This document shows positions 1-7,633 of a stretch of DNA of 19,655 nt, one piece after another. The notes beneath the pieces are model-generated. The model made no database searches, had not been told where the DNA came from, and saw only the letters and a program-made list of their open reading frames with translations. Positions within the stretch are counted from its first letter, which is position 1. Each line of letters starts with the position of its first letter. The translations under genes and the position numbers were made by a program. Source of the DNA: Promethearchaeota archaeon (GTDB taxonomy: Archaea; Asgardarchaeota; Lokiarchaeia; Sigynarchaeales; SOKP01); NCBI GenBank assembly GCA_030668025.1, contig DAOUUT010000030.1, positions 1-19,655 of the forward strand, given 5' to 3'.

Positions 1-708
1 ATTATTGATACATTGAATGTAGTTAAAACGTTGGTATACGATAGAAAAGAAATTGATTTTAGTGTATTTAATGAACATGTAAAAAATAATTTTTCATCGC
101 CAGAAGGGGAATTATTGTTAAAAAGAATCAAATCAATACCAAAGTTTGGAACTGATGGCTCACAAACGATTCAGCTAGGCCAAGAGATTATAGATTATGT
201 TTATGACGATTTTTACTCGTTTGATAATTATCGCGGGGGTAAATATTTAGTAGGATTTTGGAGTATGAGCAATCACGTTGCTTTCGGCAATGTTTCTGGA
301 GCTTTACCGAATGGAAGAAGAGCCTATAAACCGTTCACGCCAGGATTAACTCCTGTTCCTAGTGATAGGGATGTTTTAATTGAGAATATAAGAGCAGTGG
401 CTGCATTAGACAGTGAAAAAATGCCCAATAATCTTGCTTTTAATGTTAAATTAGTACCCGATCCTAAAGATACTCATGAAGAAACAATCAATTACTTTCG
501 AGGATATACTCAGAGCTACTTTGATTTAGGTGGTATGCAGATGCAATTCAATGTAGTATCATCCGATACATTAAAGGATGCACTGGTTCACCCTGAAAAT
601 TACCGATGGTTAATGGTCAGAATTTCTGGATATAACGCCTATTTTGTCGATTTAAATAAAGAACTCCAACTTGAACTAATTAGTAGAACGGAATTTCACA
701 CTCATTAA
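1..708 (+). CDS. Glycyl radical enzyme (pyruvate formate-lyase-like), C-terminal part
   Basis: The reading frame is open from base 1 and ends at the TAA at 706-708, so only about 235 C-terminal residues are in the window; the true start lies upstream. The end carries the glycyl radical loop VRISGYNAYF, with the radical Gly encoded at 628-630, followed by a tail ending in ISRTEFHTH. Upstream are family stretches such as SGALPNGRRAYKPFTPG and GGMQMQFNVV. In this family the Gly radical activates a mid-protein Cys that starts homolytic cleavage of a C-C, C-N, C-O or C-S bond. That Cys loop is outside the window, so the subclass (PFL, diol or choline lyase, sulfite lyase, decarboxylase) cannot be assigned. 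The activating enzyme follows after 38 bp, supporting an operon. The enzyme is oxygen-sensitive, which implies an anaerobic host. Confidence 0.9.
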   Translation: MIDTLNVVKTLVYDRKEIDFSVFNEHVKNNFSSPEGELLLKRIKSIPKFGTDGSQTIQLGQEIIDYVYDDFYSFDNYRGGKYLVGFWSMSNHVAFGNVSGALPNGRRAYKPFTPGLTPVPSDRDVLIENIRAVAALDSEKMPNNLAFNVKLVPDPKDTHEETINYFRGYTQSYFDLGGMQMQFNVVSSDTLKDALVHPENYRWLMVRISGYNAYFVDLNKELQLELISRTEFHTH

Positions 709-746
709 TTAATATCTAATCTCTTTATAGCAGGCTTGATCTAGGA

Positions 747-1640
747 ATGAATGGATTTATAACTAATATCAAAAGAAATTCATTAGATGATGGTCCAGGT
801 ATTCGAACAGTTATATTCTTCAAAGGATGTCCTTTATCTTGCATTTGGTGCCAAAATCCTGAATGTATACAATCAAGTCAAGAGATTTCTTATAGTTCTG
901 AGGATTGCCTAGCCTGTTACGATTGTACTGAGATTTGTCTAGAAGATGCTATTAATTTTTCGTTAAATTATCCTATAGTAATCGAAAAGTGCACTTACTG
1001 TGGAAAATGTATCACGCATTGTAAAACTAAAGCTCTGAAATTTGTGGGGACTTTTTATACAGTTAAGGAACTACTTGATACAATTCTAATCGACAAACTA
1101 TTTTTTGATAATTCAAATGGAGGAATAACTCTTTCAGGTGGAGAGGCTACCTATCAAATGCCATTTCTCCATTTATTCCTTAAAAAAGTTAAAGCTTATA
1201 ACATACATGTATGTTTAGAAACGTGTGGTTTTTTTAATAAAGAAGCTTTTTTTGAGCATATCTTACCCTTTATCGATTTAGTTTATTTTGATTTGAAAAT
1301 TTTTGATGAAAAGCTTCATATGAAATACTGCAGAGTCTCAAATAAAAAGATTTTCGAAAATTTTACGGCTTTATTAGAATCAAAATCAGTTAAGATATTG
1401 CCACGCATTCCATTAATTCCTAAAATTACCCTCAATGATAAAAATCTTAATCAATGGGCGAATTATTTAGAGAATTTAGGAATTAAAAAGATTGGATTGT
1501 TGCCCTATAATCCATTATGGCATTCAAAAGTTTATTCCGTAGGAAAATCCCCACAATATACTTATTCTGAATGGCTTGATGTCCAAGATAAAGAAAAAAT
1601 AAAAAAAATTTTTTCTGCTTTTGAATTTCGAGATATATAA
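747..1640 (+). CDS. Glycyl radical enzyme activating protein (radical SAM)
   Basis: 297 residues. The radical SAM cluster motif CxxxCxxC is C28, C32 and C35, preceded by the DGPGIRTVIFFKGC stretch usual in PFL-activase relatives. An inserted ferredoxin-like module carries C54/C57/C60/C64 and C82/C85/C88/C92, giving two extra [4Fe-4S] clusters. This marks the activases of non-PFL glycyl radical enzymes rather than the short PflA type. The SAM-binding GGE motif appears as SGGEAT, with Ala where Pro is common. The protein cleaves S-adenosylmethionine reductively and abstracts H from the partner's glycine. It lies 38 bp downstream of that partner on the same strand. ATG at 747 is chosen because the conserved N-terminal start (MNGFITNIKR) begins there; no convincing Shine-Dalgarno site precedes it. 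Confidence 0.93.
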   Translation: MNGFITNIKRNSLDDGPGIRTVIFFKGCPLSCIWCQNPECIQSSQEISYSSEDCLACYDCTEICLEDAINFSLNYPIVIEKCTYCGKCITHCKTKALKFVGTFYTVKELLDTILIDKLFFDNSNGGITLSGGEATYQMPFLHLFLKKVKAYNIHVCLETCGFFNKEAFFEHILPFIDLVYFDLKIFDEKLHMKYCRVSNKKIFENFTALLESKSVKILPRIPLIPKITLNDKNLNQWANYLENLGIKKIGLLPYNPLWHSKVYSVGKSPQYTYSEWLDVQDKEKIKKIFSAFEFRDI

Positions 1641-1667
1641 ACTTTAATATTACTGCCACTACCTTTC

Positions 1668-1673
1668 TTTTTT
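1668..1673 (+). terminator. Short T-run after the activase gene
   Basis: A T6 run follows a pyrimidine-rich stretch about 28 bp after the activase stop and before a convergent gene. Archaeal transcription commonly ends at T-runs. It is short, so support is weak. Confidence 0.3.
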
Positions 1674-1699
1674 CATAAATGTATTAAAAAATAAAATCT

Positions 1700-1709
1700 A
1701 AAAAAAAAA
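1700..1709 (-). terminator. Poly-T terminator of the minus-strand acyltransferase gene
   Basis: The plus strand shows ten consecutive A, which is T10 on the minus strand, starting 14 bp beyond the TAA of the acyltransferase gene. No stem-loop is needed for archaeal T-run termination. The convergent gene arrangement makes a termination signal expected here. Confidence 0.5.
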
Positions 1710-1723
1710 TTGGTTTGCTCTAA

Positions 1724-3142
1724 TTATTCTGCTAAGCCTAAATATTGAAGGGCTTTATCTTTAATTTTCTCCATAGTAGTAGTATCAGTAGTTTCTTCTA
1801 GGAAATTAATTGTAAAGGTTAGTCGTCCAGCGACTGTTACCGCGGGAATTACAAGTTCGATGAATGGAGTACCTGAGGTAATAAAGATAAAACGATCTAA
1901 TTCTAAAGAGCCATATTTAGTAGGATAATCCAGTTTGCCAAGATTTGTAATTGCAAGTCCTGGCATTTTTGGTATTTGCTTTTTTGCCCTTTTATTTACA
2001 ATATTTTTTTCATCGTTGCTAAAAGCGTGAATTTTTTCATATCTACTGAAATTCGAGGGCACATTTTTGCCCATAAAGCTGAATGATCGCGCATCTACGA
2101 GAGACTGATCAATGAGACCTGTAATAGCAGCAAATTTAAACACTTTGTTAATATCAAGTTTCTCTCTTACTTTTTCACCGAAAGCCTTAACATTCTCCCA
2201 AAAATCTTTTTTTGGATTATAGGATAATTTAAATTGAAATCCAGCTACATAAAGTCCAAAATGTTCGCCAACAGGATTTCTGTATCGTTCACGTGTATTC
2301 ACCGGTAGCATGATGTTTTGCCTTCCTCCTTTGAATGGCCCTCGGATAGAGCGTCTTGCGGCAAGAAACGCAGTATTTAGAGCAGAATTCACAGTTACTC
2401 CGTGTTGACGGCATTTTTCAACGAGATTTGAAGTTTCTTTTTCATTTAATTCCACCGAAAGAATGTTGAATTTATAAGCATCCCAATATGCTCTAAAGAT
2501 ATTATCTTCATCCTCTTCGTCAAAAATGGCTTTCGAATTTTGCCACTTTTTGTTCATAGTATTAATTGCAAATGTTATAGCTTTTCCAATCGTGACATCT
2601 GTTGGAAAATTTTCTGGAGTTGCTAGAGGGGGCTCAGGCATTTCTTGAGACTTTCGAGCAGGATTTCCTAAGTATAATAAGATATCTCGAGCTAAAATGG
2701 CTAAAGAAGTTCCATCACAAACTACATGATGACAAATTATAATAATTTCAGAAATTTCAGTTGATTGTAGTAATACGAAGCGAGCTAATGGCCCTTTTCC
2801 TAACTCAAAACGAATTTGATACTCATTTAAGAGCTCCTGGTGCCAATCTTTTTCTGAGGTACGTTGTACTACATTTAATGGATTTTCAGGAACATTCTCC
2901 GTTGTATACCAAGCATCATAATTGTCATCAAGATAAACACGAGCCCCGACCAATGGATGTTGATGCCTTACTTTATTTAGTGCTTCTCTTAAACCTTCTT
3001 CTGAGATAAATCCTTTTACTCGAGCAACTATTGATATTATATTAAAAGGTGCCCTAAAGAATCTCCTCTCAAAAGAATTTAATTTTCTTTCATATTTTTT
3101 ATATTGATTTGTTTGAAGTTCTGTTATAATTTTACACCTCAT
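1724..3142 (-). CDS. Condensation-domain acyltransferase (PapA / alcohol acetyltransferase-like)
   Basis: 472 residues, cytosolic, with no signal peptide or membrane segment seen. The catalytic HHxxxDG motif of the chloramphenicol acetyltransferase/NRPS condensation superfamily is intact at H138-H139-x3-D143-G144 (CHHVVCDGTS). The N-terminal half reads as the usual donor lobe (RHQHPLVGARVYL, then FELGKGPLARFVLL). The C-terminal half has a NLGKLDYPTKYG stretch and a hydrophobic strand-rich end, as in stand-alone PapA5, WS/DGAT or AATase enzymes. Length fits a single condensation domain without adenylation or carrier modules, so transfer of an acyl group to an alcohol or sugar hydroxyl is likelier than peptide synthesis. 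It is transcribed divergently from a regulator-glycosyltransferase pair, suggesting an acylated glycoconjugate. Donor and acceptor are unknown. The ATG at 3142 is the only ATG/GTG/TTG near the N-terminus. Confidence 0.82.
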   Translation of the reverse strand: MRCKIITELQTNQYKKYERKLNSFERRFFRAPFNIISIVARVKGFISEEGLREALNKVRHQHPLVGARVYLDDNYDAWYTTENVPENPLNVVQRTSEKDWHQELLNEYQIRFELGKGPLARFVLLQSTEISEIIIICHHVVCDGTSLAILARDILLYLGNPARKSQEMPEPPLATPENFPTDVTIGKAITFAINTMNKKWQNSKAIFDEEDEDNIFRAYWDAYKFNILSVELNEKETSNLVEKCRQHGVTVNSALNTAFLAARRSIRGPFKGGRQNIMLPVNTRERYRNPVGEHFGLYVAGFQFKLSYNPKKDFWENVKAFGEKVREKLDINKVFKFAAITGLIDQSLVDARSFSFMGKNVPSNFSRYEKIHAFSNDEKNIVNKRAKKQIPKMPGLAITNLGKLDYPTKYGSLELDRFIFITSGTPFIELVIPAVTVAGRLTFTINFLEETTDTTTMEKIKDKALQYLGLAE

Positions 3143-3163
3143 GTGTATTATTATTTCATTAAT

Positions 3164-3177
3164 TCTGAAAATTCAGA
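3164..3177. promoter_or_regulatory. Palindrome, candidate operator (copy 1)
   Basis: TCTGAA-AA-TTCAGA is a perfect inverted repeat of two 6-bp arms with a 2-bp spacer. It lies 22 bp upstream of the minus-strand acyltransferase start, near where transcription should begin if the AT-rich stretch at about 3188-3203 is its TATA element. Its 10-bp core recurs in inverted form in copy 2. Binding by the adjacent regulator is inferred. Confidence 0.45.
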
Positions 3178-3234
3178 GTCATTGAAAGTTAATAATAAAT
3201 AAATTTTCTAACTATTTAAATGTTTTCACCAATC

Positions 3235-3246
3235 ATGAATTTTCAT
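3235..3246. promoter_or_regulatory. Palindrome, candidate operator (copy 2)
   Basis: ATGAA-TT-TTCAT is an inverted repeat with 5-bp arms. The inner ten bases (TGAATTTTCA) are the exact reverse complement of the inner ten bases of copy 1 (TGAAAATTCA), and the centres are 70 bp apart. It sits just upstream of the TATA-like box of the regulator gene, a sensible place for autoregulation. Confidence 0.4.
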
Positions 3247-3261
3247 ATTTTATAAAAACAT

Positions 3262-3270
3262 ATTTATATT
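3262..3270 (+). promoter_or_regulatory. TATA-like box of the regulator gene
   Basis: ATTTATATT preceded by an A-rich stretch (TATAAAAACA) is positioned about 30 bp before the ATG at 3296. This matches an archaeal promoter with a very short or absent leader, and no Shine-Dalgarno site is seen before that ATG. Confidence 0.45.
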
Positions 3271-3295
3271 AGAAAAACAATATGATCATTAAGAA

Positions 3296-4414
3296 ATGCC
3301 TTCGAATAGAAATAATATTCACATCTACGACAAAAGAATTCAAGAATTTGAGAAGGAAATTATAAATTTCTCAGTAGAATATGGAAAAAATAAAAGATCG
3401 GAAATTGAATCTCATATTCTTACTTATTTCTTGTTGCGGGAAGGACAATGGCTCACTCAAGAAAATCTTAGAGAGTTATCCCTTCTTTTTTATGAAAAGC
3501 AATCTAAAAAAGGTATTTCAAGGGGTTCAATATCCAAAATTCTAAATAATTATGTAGAATATCGTCTTCTGAACAAAAGAAAACTTGATGCTAAAAAGAA
3601 TGCTTTTGAATATTCATTATCTGGAGCCTTTAATCAAGTAATGTCTTCTGCCATAGAATTTGGAATTGAGGAGATGGATAAATACATCTTCTTCTTGAAT
3701 GAAAAATTGACTTTTCTTGAGCAGATAAAATACAAGAATGAAGAGGCAGAATCACTAAGAGTCATTCTAATAGAAAGGGTAATTGAATTAAGGAATTTCT
3801 TCAAATTTCATAAAAACATATATTCAGATATATTCAAAAAACCTGATGGTAATAACGATGACATAAAGAAAGTAGAAAATATCCAAGTTAATAAACCAGT
3901 TAGAGATATTGAAAGAGAAATAATCGAATTTATAGTAAATTGTCCACTATTGCGGTTTGTAGATATAAAAGAAGCATATTATCCGATAATTGCTTATTTC
4001 TTTACAAGGAAGCAATTATCTCAAGAAAAAATAAAAGATCTTACAAGAATCTCTGCAGGAATGGTTTCTGAAGGTTTAAATTATCTGCTTCAAGAGGGAT
4101 ACATTGAATTAAATAAGGTTAAAGGTGTAAGAATTCGGTCTTATGAATTAAATTCAATTGCGTATTATCAATATTTGTATTTGTTCCGCATTTTTAAATC
4201 AAATTCTGAATTGCTAACGGGATTAAATGTTTTATATATCGAAATTAAAGCAGAGAAGGATGAGTTAAAAACTACCAAAGGCTATAAAAATATAGAAAGG
4301 CGAGTTAAACAATTTTTAGTCACAAGACCTATTATTGAGAGATTGAGTTTAGCTTTCAAGGATGCGATGGAAAAATTTAAAAAAAATGATAACTGTAAAA
4401 AACTAAAAGTTTAA
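3296..4414 (+). CDS. Tandem-duplicated GbsR/MarR-like winged-helix regulator
   Basis: 372 residues, rich in Lys/Glu/Ile, with no membrane segment. It appears to be two copies of one unit, each a winged helix-turn-helix followed by long helices. Unit 1 (about residues 10-180) has EFEKEIINFSVEYG, then SHILTYFLL, then SRGSISKILNNYVEY. Unit 2 (about 200-360) has DIEREIIEFIVNC, then YPIIAYFFT, then SAGMVSEGLNYLLQEGYI. The parallel order of helix, recognition helix (GxxSxxLNxL-like) and wing supports an internal duplication, equivalent to a single-chain dimer of GbsR-type proteins (about 170-180 residues each). It is followed after 25 bp by a glycosyltransferase and lies divergent from an acyltransferase; the palindromes between them are candidate targets. 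The ligand is unknown. The family assignment rests on fold pattern, not on a search. Confidence 0.7.
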   Translation: MPSNRNNIHIYDKRIQEFEKEIINFSVEYGKNKRSEIESHILTYFLLREGQWLTQENLRELSLLFYEKQSKKGISRGSISKILNNYVEYRLLNKRKLDAKKNAFEYSLSGAFNQVMSSAIEFGIEEMDKYIFFLNEKLTFLEQIKYKNEEAESLRVILIERVIELRNFFKFHKNIYSDIFKKPDGNNDDIKKVENIQVNKPVRDIEREIIEFIVNCPLLRFVDIKEAYYPIIAYFFTRKQLSQEKIKDLTRISAGMVSEGLNYLLQEGYIELNKVKGVRIRSYELNSIAYYQYLYLFRIFKSNSELLTGLNVLYIEIKAEKDELKTTKGYKNIERRVKQFLVTRPIIERLSLAFKDAMEKFKKNDNCKKLKV

Positions 4415-4439
4415 TGTAAATTATAGTGAGCTAAATATA

Positions 4440-5699
4440 ATGCGTATCACTGTTATTGCACCGGGAAGTCAGGGGGATGTTCAACCCTTTCTTGCTCTTG
4501 GAAATGGATTGGTAAAGGCAGGAAATTATGTGAGATTGGTTACAAATCAAAATTATGAAAAACAAGTAGAATCTCACGGATTAGAATTCTGGTCTATCGA
4601 AGTTAACATGGAAGATATTATCAGAAGTGAAAAAATGCGTGAAGTCTTAGAAAGTGGAAAGCTTCTCACATCCATGGCTCGAATGGGAAAAGAATTAAGG
4701 GAAAATGCGGCATTGTTAGCAAAAAGAAGTCTTGAAGCCTGTCGTGAAATGGATATAGTTATGGCAGGAATAAGTGGTTTATTTACAGCTAATTCTATAG
4801 CAGAGAAGTTGGGTATACCATTAATACAAGCCTTGAACATTCCTTTTACGATCACTAAAGCCTTTGCTGGAGCACTCCTCCCTAAGTTCCCTAGATGGCT
4901 TGGAGGGTACCGACTATCACATCGTCTTACTCGGCAGATTGTATGGCAAGCTTATCGCCCAACGGATAAAGTAATCCGGGAGCAAGTGCTTGGATTATCT
5001 AAATCTTCTTTTTTTGGTCCATTTAAGTCTGATTCCTTAAAAAATAGTCCAATTATTTATGGAATAAGTCCATCAGTCTTTCCTCGACCAAATGATTGGA
5101 CTAAAAATATTCACATCACTGGCTTTTGGTCATTGGATCCTCCAGATCAGTGGGTTCCTCCTTCAGATCTAATGAAATTTTTACAAGACGAACCTGTTCC
5201 ACTTTATATTGGATTTGGGAGCATGAGCAGTAAATCACCCGAAGAAACAGCAAATTTGGTATTTCAAGCTTTAAATAAGACTAACCAACGTGCCGTAGTA
5301 TTTTCAGGTTGGGGTGGATTAAGTAAAAATGAGCTTCCCGATAATGTTTTGATGGTAGAATCTGTGCCACATTCATGGCTTTTTCAGCGTGTCCGAGCTG
5401 TTATTCATCACGGAGGTGCTGGTACAACTGCAGCAGGTCTAATAGCGGGTGTTCCCTCGGTTATTGTTCCCTTTCATGGAGATCAACCTTTTTGGGGACA
5501 TATGATTGAAAAATTAGGTGTTGGTCCAAAACCTATTCCCCGCAAGAAGTTATCGATACTAAGACTTGTAAAAGCAATTGAAAAAGTTATAAATAATCAA
5601 GAAATGAGTGAAAACGCCACTAGACTCTGTTCTAAAATTCAAGCTGAAAATGGAATTGAAGAAGCAGTTTCAATAATAAATGATACTATTGATAATTAA
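4440..5699 (+). CDS. UGT-type (GT1) glycosyltransferase
   Basis: 419 residues. The N-terminus MRITVIAPGSQGDVQPFLALG is the acceptor-side Rossmann start typical of sterol-glucosyltransferase/MGT-like GT1 enzymes (GDVQP motif). The C-terminal half has YIGFGSMSS at about 260 and the nucleotide-sugar signature HHGGAGTTAAGL from H323, followed by PFHGDQPFWG. The enzyme moves a sugar from a UDP- or TDP-sugar to a lipid, sterol-like, aglycone or polyketide-type hydroxyl. There is no transmembrane segment, so it is probably cytosolic or peripheral. It sits 25 bp behind the regulator and is likely co-transcribed with it. With the divergent acyltransferase it suggests glycolipid or glycoconjugate modification; the acceptor cannot be read from sequence. 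The ATG at 4440 begins the conserved strand directly. Confidence 0.9.
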   Translation: MRITVIAPGSQGDVQPFLALGNGLVKAGNYVRLVTNQNYEKQVESHGLEFWSIEVNMEDIIRSEKMREVLESGKLLTSMARMGKELRENAALLAKRSLEACREMDIVMAGISGLFTANSIAEKLGIPLIQALNIPFTITKAFAGALLPKFPRWLGGYRLSHRLTRQIVWQAYRPTDKVIREQVLGLSKSSFFGPFKSDSLKNSPIIYGISPSVFPRPNDWTKNIHITGFWSLDPPDQWVPPSDLMKFLQDEPVPLYIGFGSMSSKSPEETANLVFQALNKTNQRAVVFSGWGGLSKNELPDNVLMVESVPHSWLFQRVRAVIHHGGAGTTAAGLIAGVPSVIVPFHGDQPFWGHMIEKLGVGPKPIPRKKLSILRLVKAIEKVINNQEMSENATRLCSKIQAENGIEEAVSIINDTIDN

Positions 5700-5750
5700 T
5701 TAGACGAAATAGATAAAAGGAATATAATTAAAAAAAAAGATAGATGGATT

Positions 5751-5903
5751 TTGCCAAAAGCGAATGTAAATAATATTGAGATTGAATATGAGACAATAGG
5801 AGATCCGACTTCAAAACCGTTAATGTTGATTGCGGGATTAGAAAGTCAATTGTCAAAAGAAAGTTATAAAAATCTATTTGTATTAAAATCATTATTGTGG
5901 TGA
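5751..5903 (+). pseudogene. Truncated alpha/beta-hydrolase start (gene remnant)
   Basis: Starting at a TTG, the frame reads LPKANVNNIEIEYETIGDP and continues SKPLMLIAGL, which is the usual beginning of alpha/beta-hydrolase-fold proteins (N-terminal strands and the oxyanion-loop region after LLI.G). Homology seems to fade after about 30 residues, and the frame stops at the TGA at 5901-5903. No nucleophile elbow (GxSxG), acid or His follows. The remaining body is absent, and the next gene starts inside the end of this frame. The frame is also continuous with the glycosyltransferase frame after its TAA at 5697-5699. Most likely this is a leftover from a deletion joining a hydrolase gene to the GH4 gene. 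Recognition is by pattern only. Confidence 0.6.
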
Positions 5904-7270
5904 AAATTACTTTCATTGGCGCAGGATCTCTCGTTTTTGGAAAAAACTTGCTTACAGATCTCCTTATGTTTCCAGCGCTTCAAGAAGACACGATTCTTTG
6001 TCTTGAAGATATTCACGCCGAGAGATTAGATTTAATGTTTCGGTATGTAAAAAAGTACAAGGAAGACTTTTTCGACGATAAAGATATTACAATTGAAAAG
6101 ACAACAAATCAAAAAAAAGCAATCGAAGATGCGAAATATGTGATTGACTCCATCCACGTAGGCGGACTTGATGCGTTTAAGTTAGATCTTGAAATACCTT
6201 ACAAGTATGGTGTTTCTCAGGCTGTGGGGGATACAATCGGTCCTGGTGGTGTTTTTCGCTTCCTACGCGCGACAAGCGTATTAAAATCAATTCTGCAAGA
6301 TATGCAAGAAATCGGATACAACGCCAATAACGACGGAGTTAAACCTTTACTCTTAAATTATGCCAATCCAATGGCAATGAATACTTGGTTTTGTAACTCT
6401 ATCGTTCCAGATTCCACGGTTGGTCTATGTCATGGTGTTCAAGGTACGGCAATGATTTTGCGAAATTGGGCTGGTTTAAAACCTGGAGAATTTAGTTTCC
6501 TCTGCGCTGGCATTAACCACATGGCTTGGTTCCTTGAAGTCTGGTATAAGAATTCAGAAGACCCAAATTCCATATGGAAAGATGCATATCCATTAATTAA
6601 AAAAAATCTCAAAGAGAACCCAAAGTTAGGAGAGCATGACAAAATCCGCTTGGACTTGATGAAAGCTGCGGGAGGATATTTCATGACAGAAGAAACCCGG
6701 CATACAAGCGAATACGTTCCTTATTATCGTAAATTACCTGATTTTATAGAAAAATTTCAGGGGAACACATCAGGTATGATAGAGCAAGCCGCAGATTATT
6801 TAACGCAAGTTAAAATGCAAGGTAGATTCGAGAGAAGCGTAGTAAGAGCACTAAAAAGGCCAAAACTTCCCTATAAGAAAGTAGCCACAGGAGAATATGC
6901 TCCATTCATCATTAATGCCATGGAAACGAATGTGCCGTTTCGATTTAACGGAAATGTAATAAATAAAGAGGCTAGTTTAATTACTAATCTTCCTAAAGGT
7001 TGTTGCGTTGAAGTCCCTATTTTTGCTGATAATCATGGCTTGTATCCTCAAGGAGGAATTGTCTTACCAACCGTATGTCAAGCACTATGTATTTCGAATA
7101 TCATGGTACAAAAAGCAGCAGTCGAAGGTGTCCTCGAAATGAATCGAGAAAAGATTTACCACGCAATATTACTCGATCCTAACACCGCTAGCGTTTGTTC
7201 AACGACGCAAATCTATGACATGGTTGAAGAGATGTTCAAGGCTGAAGCAAAATGGATTCCTAAATTCTAA
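5900..7270 (+). CDS. Glycoside hydrolase family 4, MelA-like (alpha-galactosidase/alpha-glucosidase type)
   Basis: 456 residues from GTG 5900. The NAD-binding start KITFIGAGSLVFG is typical of GH4, an unusual NAD+- and Mn2+-dependent glycosidase family working by oxidation, elimination and re-reduction. The metal-binding Cys-His motif is C177-H178-G-V-Q, and the second metal ligand is H207 in AGINHMAWF. VGDTIGPGGVFRFLR and the TRHTSEYVPYY stretch also fit the MelA branch better than the phospho-beta-glucosidase branch. MelA proteins usually have Ser where G179 lies. The exact sugar is uncertain (alpha-galactoside, alpha-glucoside or a uronide). There is no signal peptide, so it is cytosolic. 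GTG 5900 is preferred because GH4 proteins begin MKITFIGAGS; another GTG lies at 5897. The start overlaps the hydrolase remnant and no sugar transporter is adjacent. Confidence 0.92.
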   Translation: MKITFIGAGSLVFGKNLLTDLLMFPALQEDTILCLEDIHAERLDLMFRYVKKYKEDFFDDKDITIEKTTNQKKAIEDAKYVIDSIHVGGLDAFKLDLEIPYKYGVSQAVGDTIGPGGVFRFLRATSVLKSILQDMQEIGYNANNDGVKPLLLNYANPMAMNTWFCNSIVPDSTVGLCHGVQGTAMILRNWAGLKPGEFSFLCAGINHMAWFLEVWYKNSEDPNSIWKDAYPLIKKNLKENPKLGEHDKIRLDLMKAAGGYFMTEETRHTSEYVPYYRKLPDFIEKFQGNTSGMIEQAADYLTQVKMQGRFERSVVRALKRPKLPYKKVATGEYAPFIINAMETNVPFRFNGNVINKEASLITNLPKGCCVEVPIFADNHGLYPQGGIVLPTVCQALCISNIMVQKAAVEGVLEMNREKIYHAILLDPNTASVCSTTQIYDMVEEMFKAEAKWIPKF

Positions 7271-7403
7271 ATAATTAATAATTAAATGGATGTGTGGAAA
7301 AAAAGAAATGAAAATTAACCGCGAAATTAATTAGAAATTACAAAATTTATTAGAATTATAATTTCTTCCATCAATAGTTAAATTTTAATTTATATATAAT
7401 CAT

Positions 7404-7597
7404 ATGAATACTATGCCATCTGTAAAAAACGCGGTAATTGATTTCATTAAAAATTTACCGGATGATCTAACCGTGGAAGAGGTTGCATAATACTATATCT
7501 CGATGAAAGAATTAATAAAGCCAAAAATCAAATGAAAGAAGGAAATTATTTAACTCACTAAGAAGCTAAAGAACGGCTAAAAAAATGGTTGATATAA
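7404..7597 (+). pseudogene. Broken antitoxin-like gene (addiction-module type)
   Basis: The frame from ATG 7404 (or ATG 7413) reads PSVKNAVIDFIKNLPDDL and TVEEVA, then hits TAA at 7488-7490. One frame over, the same protein continues as ILYLDERINKAKNQMKEG, then NYLTH, a second stop (TAA 7559-7561), then EAKERLKKWLI and its natural stop at 7595-7597. Rejoined, this is a roughly 63-residue protein of the pattern seen in small addiction-module antitoxins (LPDDxTxEEV, Y.L..R...., HEEAKxRLxKW). One frameshift near 7490 and one nonsense codon (probably Glu to stop) inactivate it. No complete toxin follows. The rest of 7271-7403 shows only AT-rich spacer. Family recognition is by pattern. Confidence 0.68.
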
Positions 7598-7633
7598 GAT
7601 GGTTAATGGGAACATTAGAAGAAGTGATTTTCT

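Noticed and set aside
2761..3009. An 82-residue plus-strand frame inside the acyltransferase gene
   Set aside because: It is antisense to a strongly supported coding region with an intact HHxxxDG motif and has no protein-like features of its own.
5728..5916. A minus-strand 62-residue hydrophobic frame over the hydrolase remnant
   Set aside because: It is AT-driven hydrophobic sequence opposite a better explained remnant; no start or family pattern is seen.
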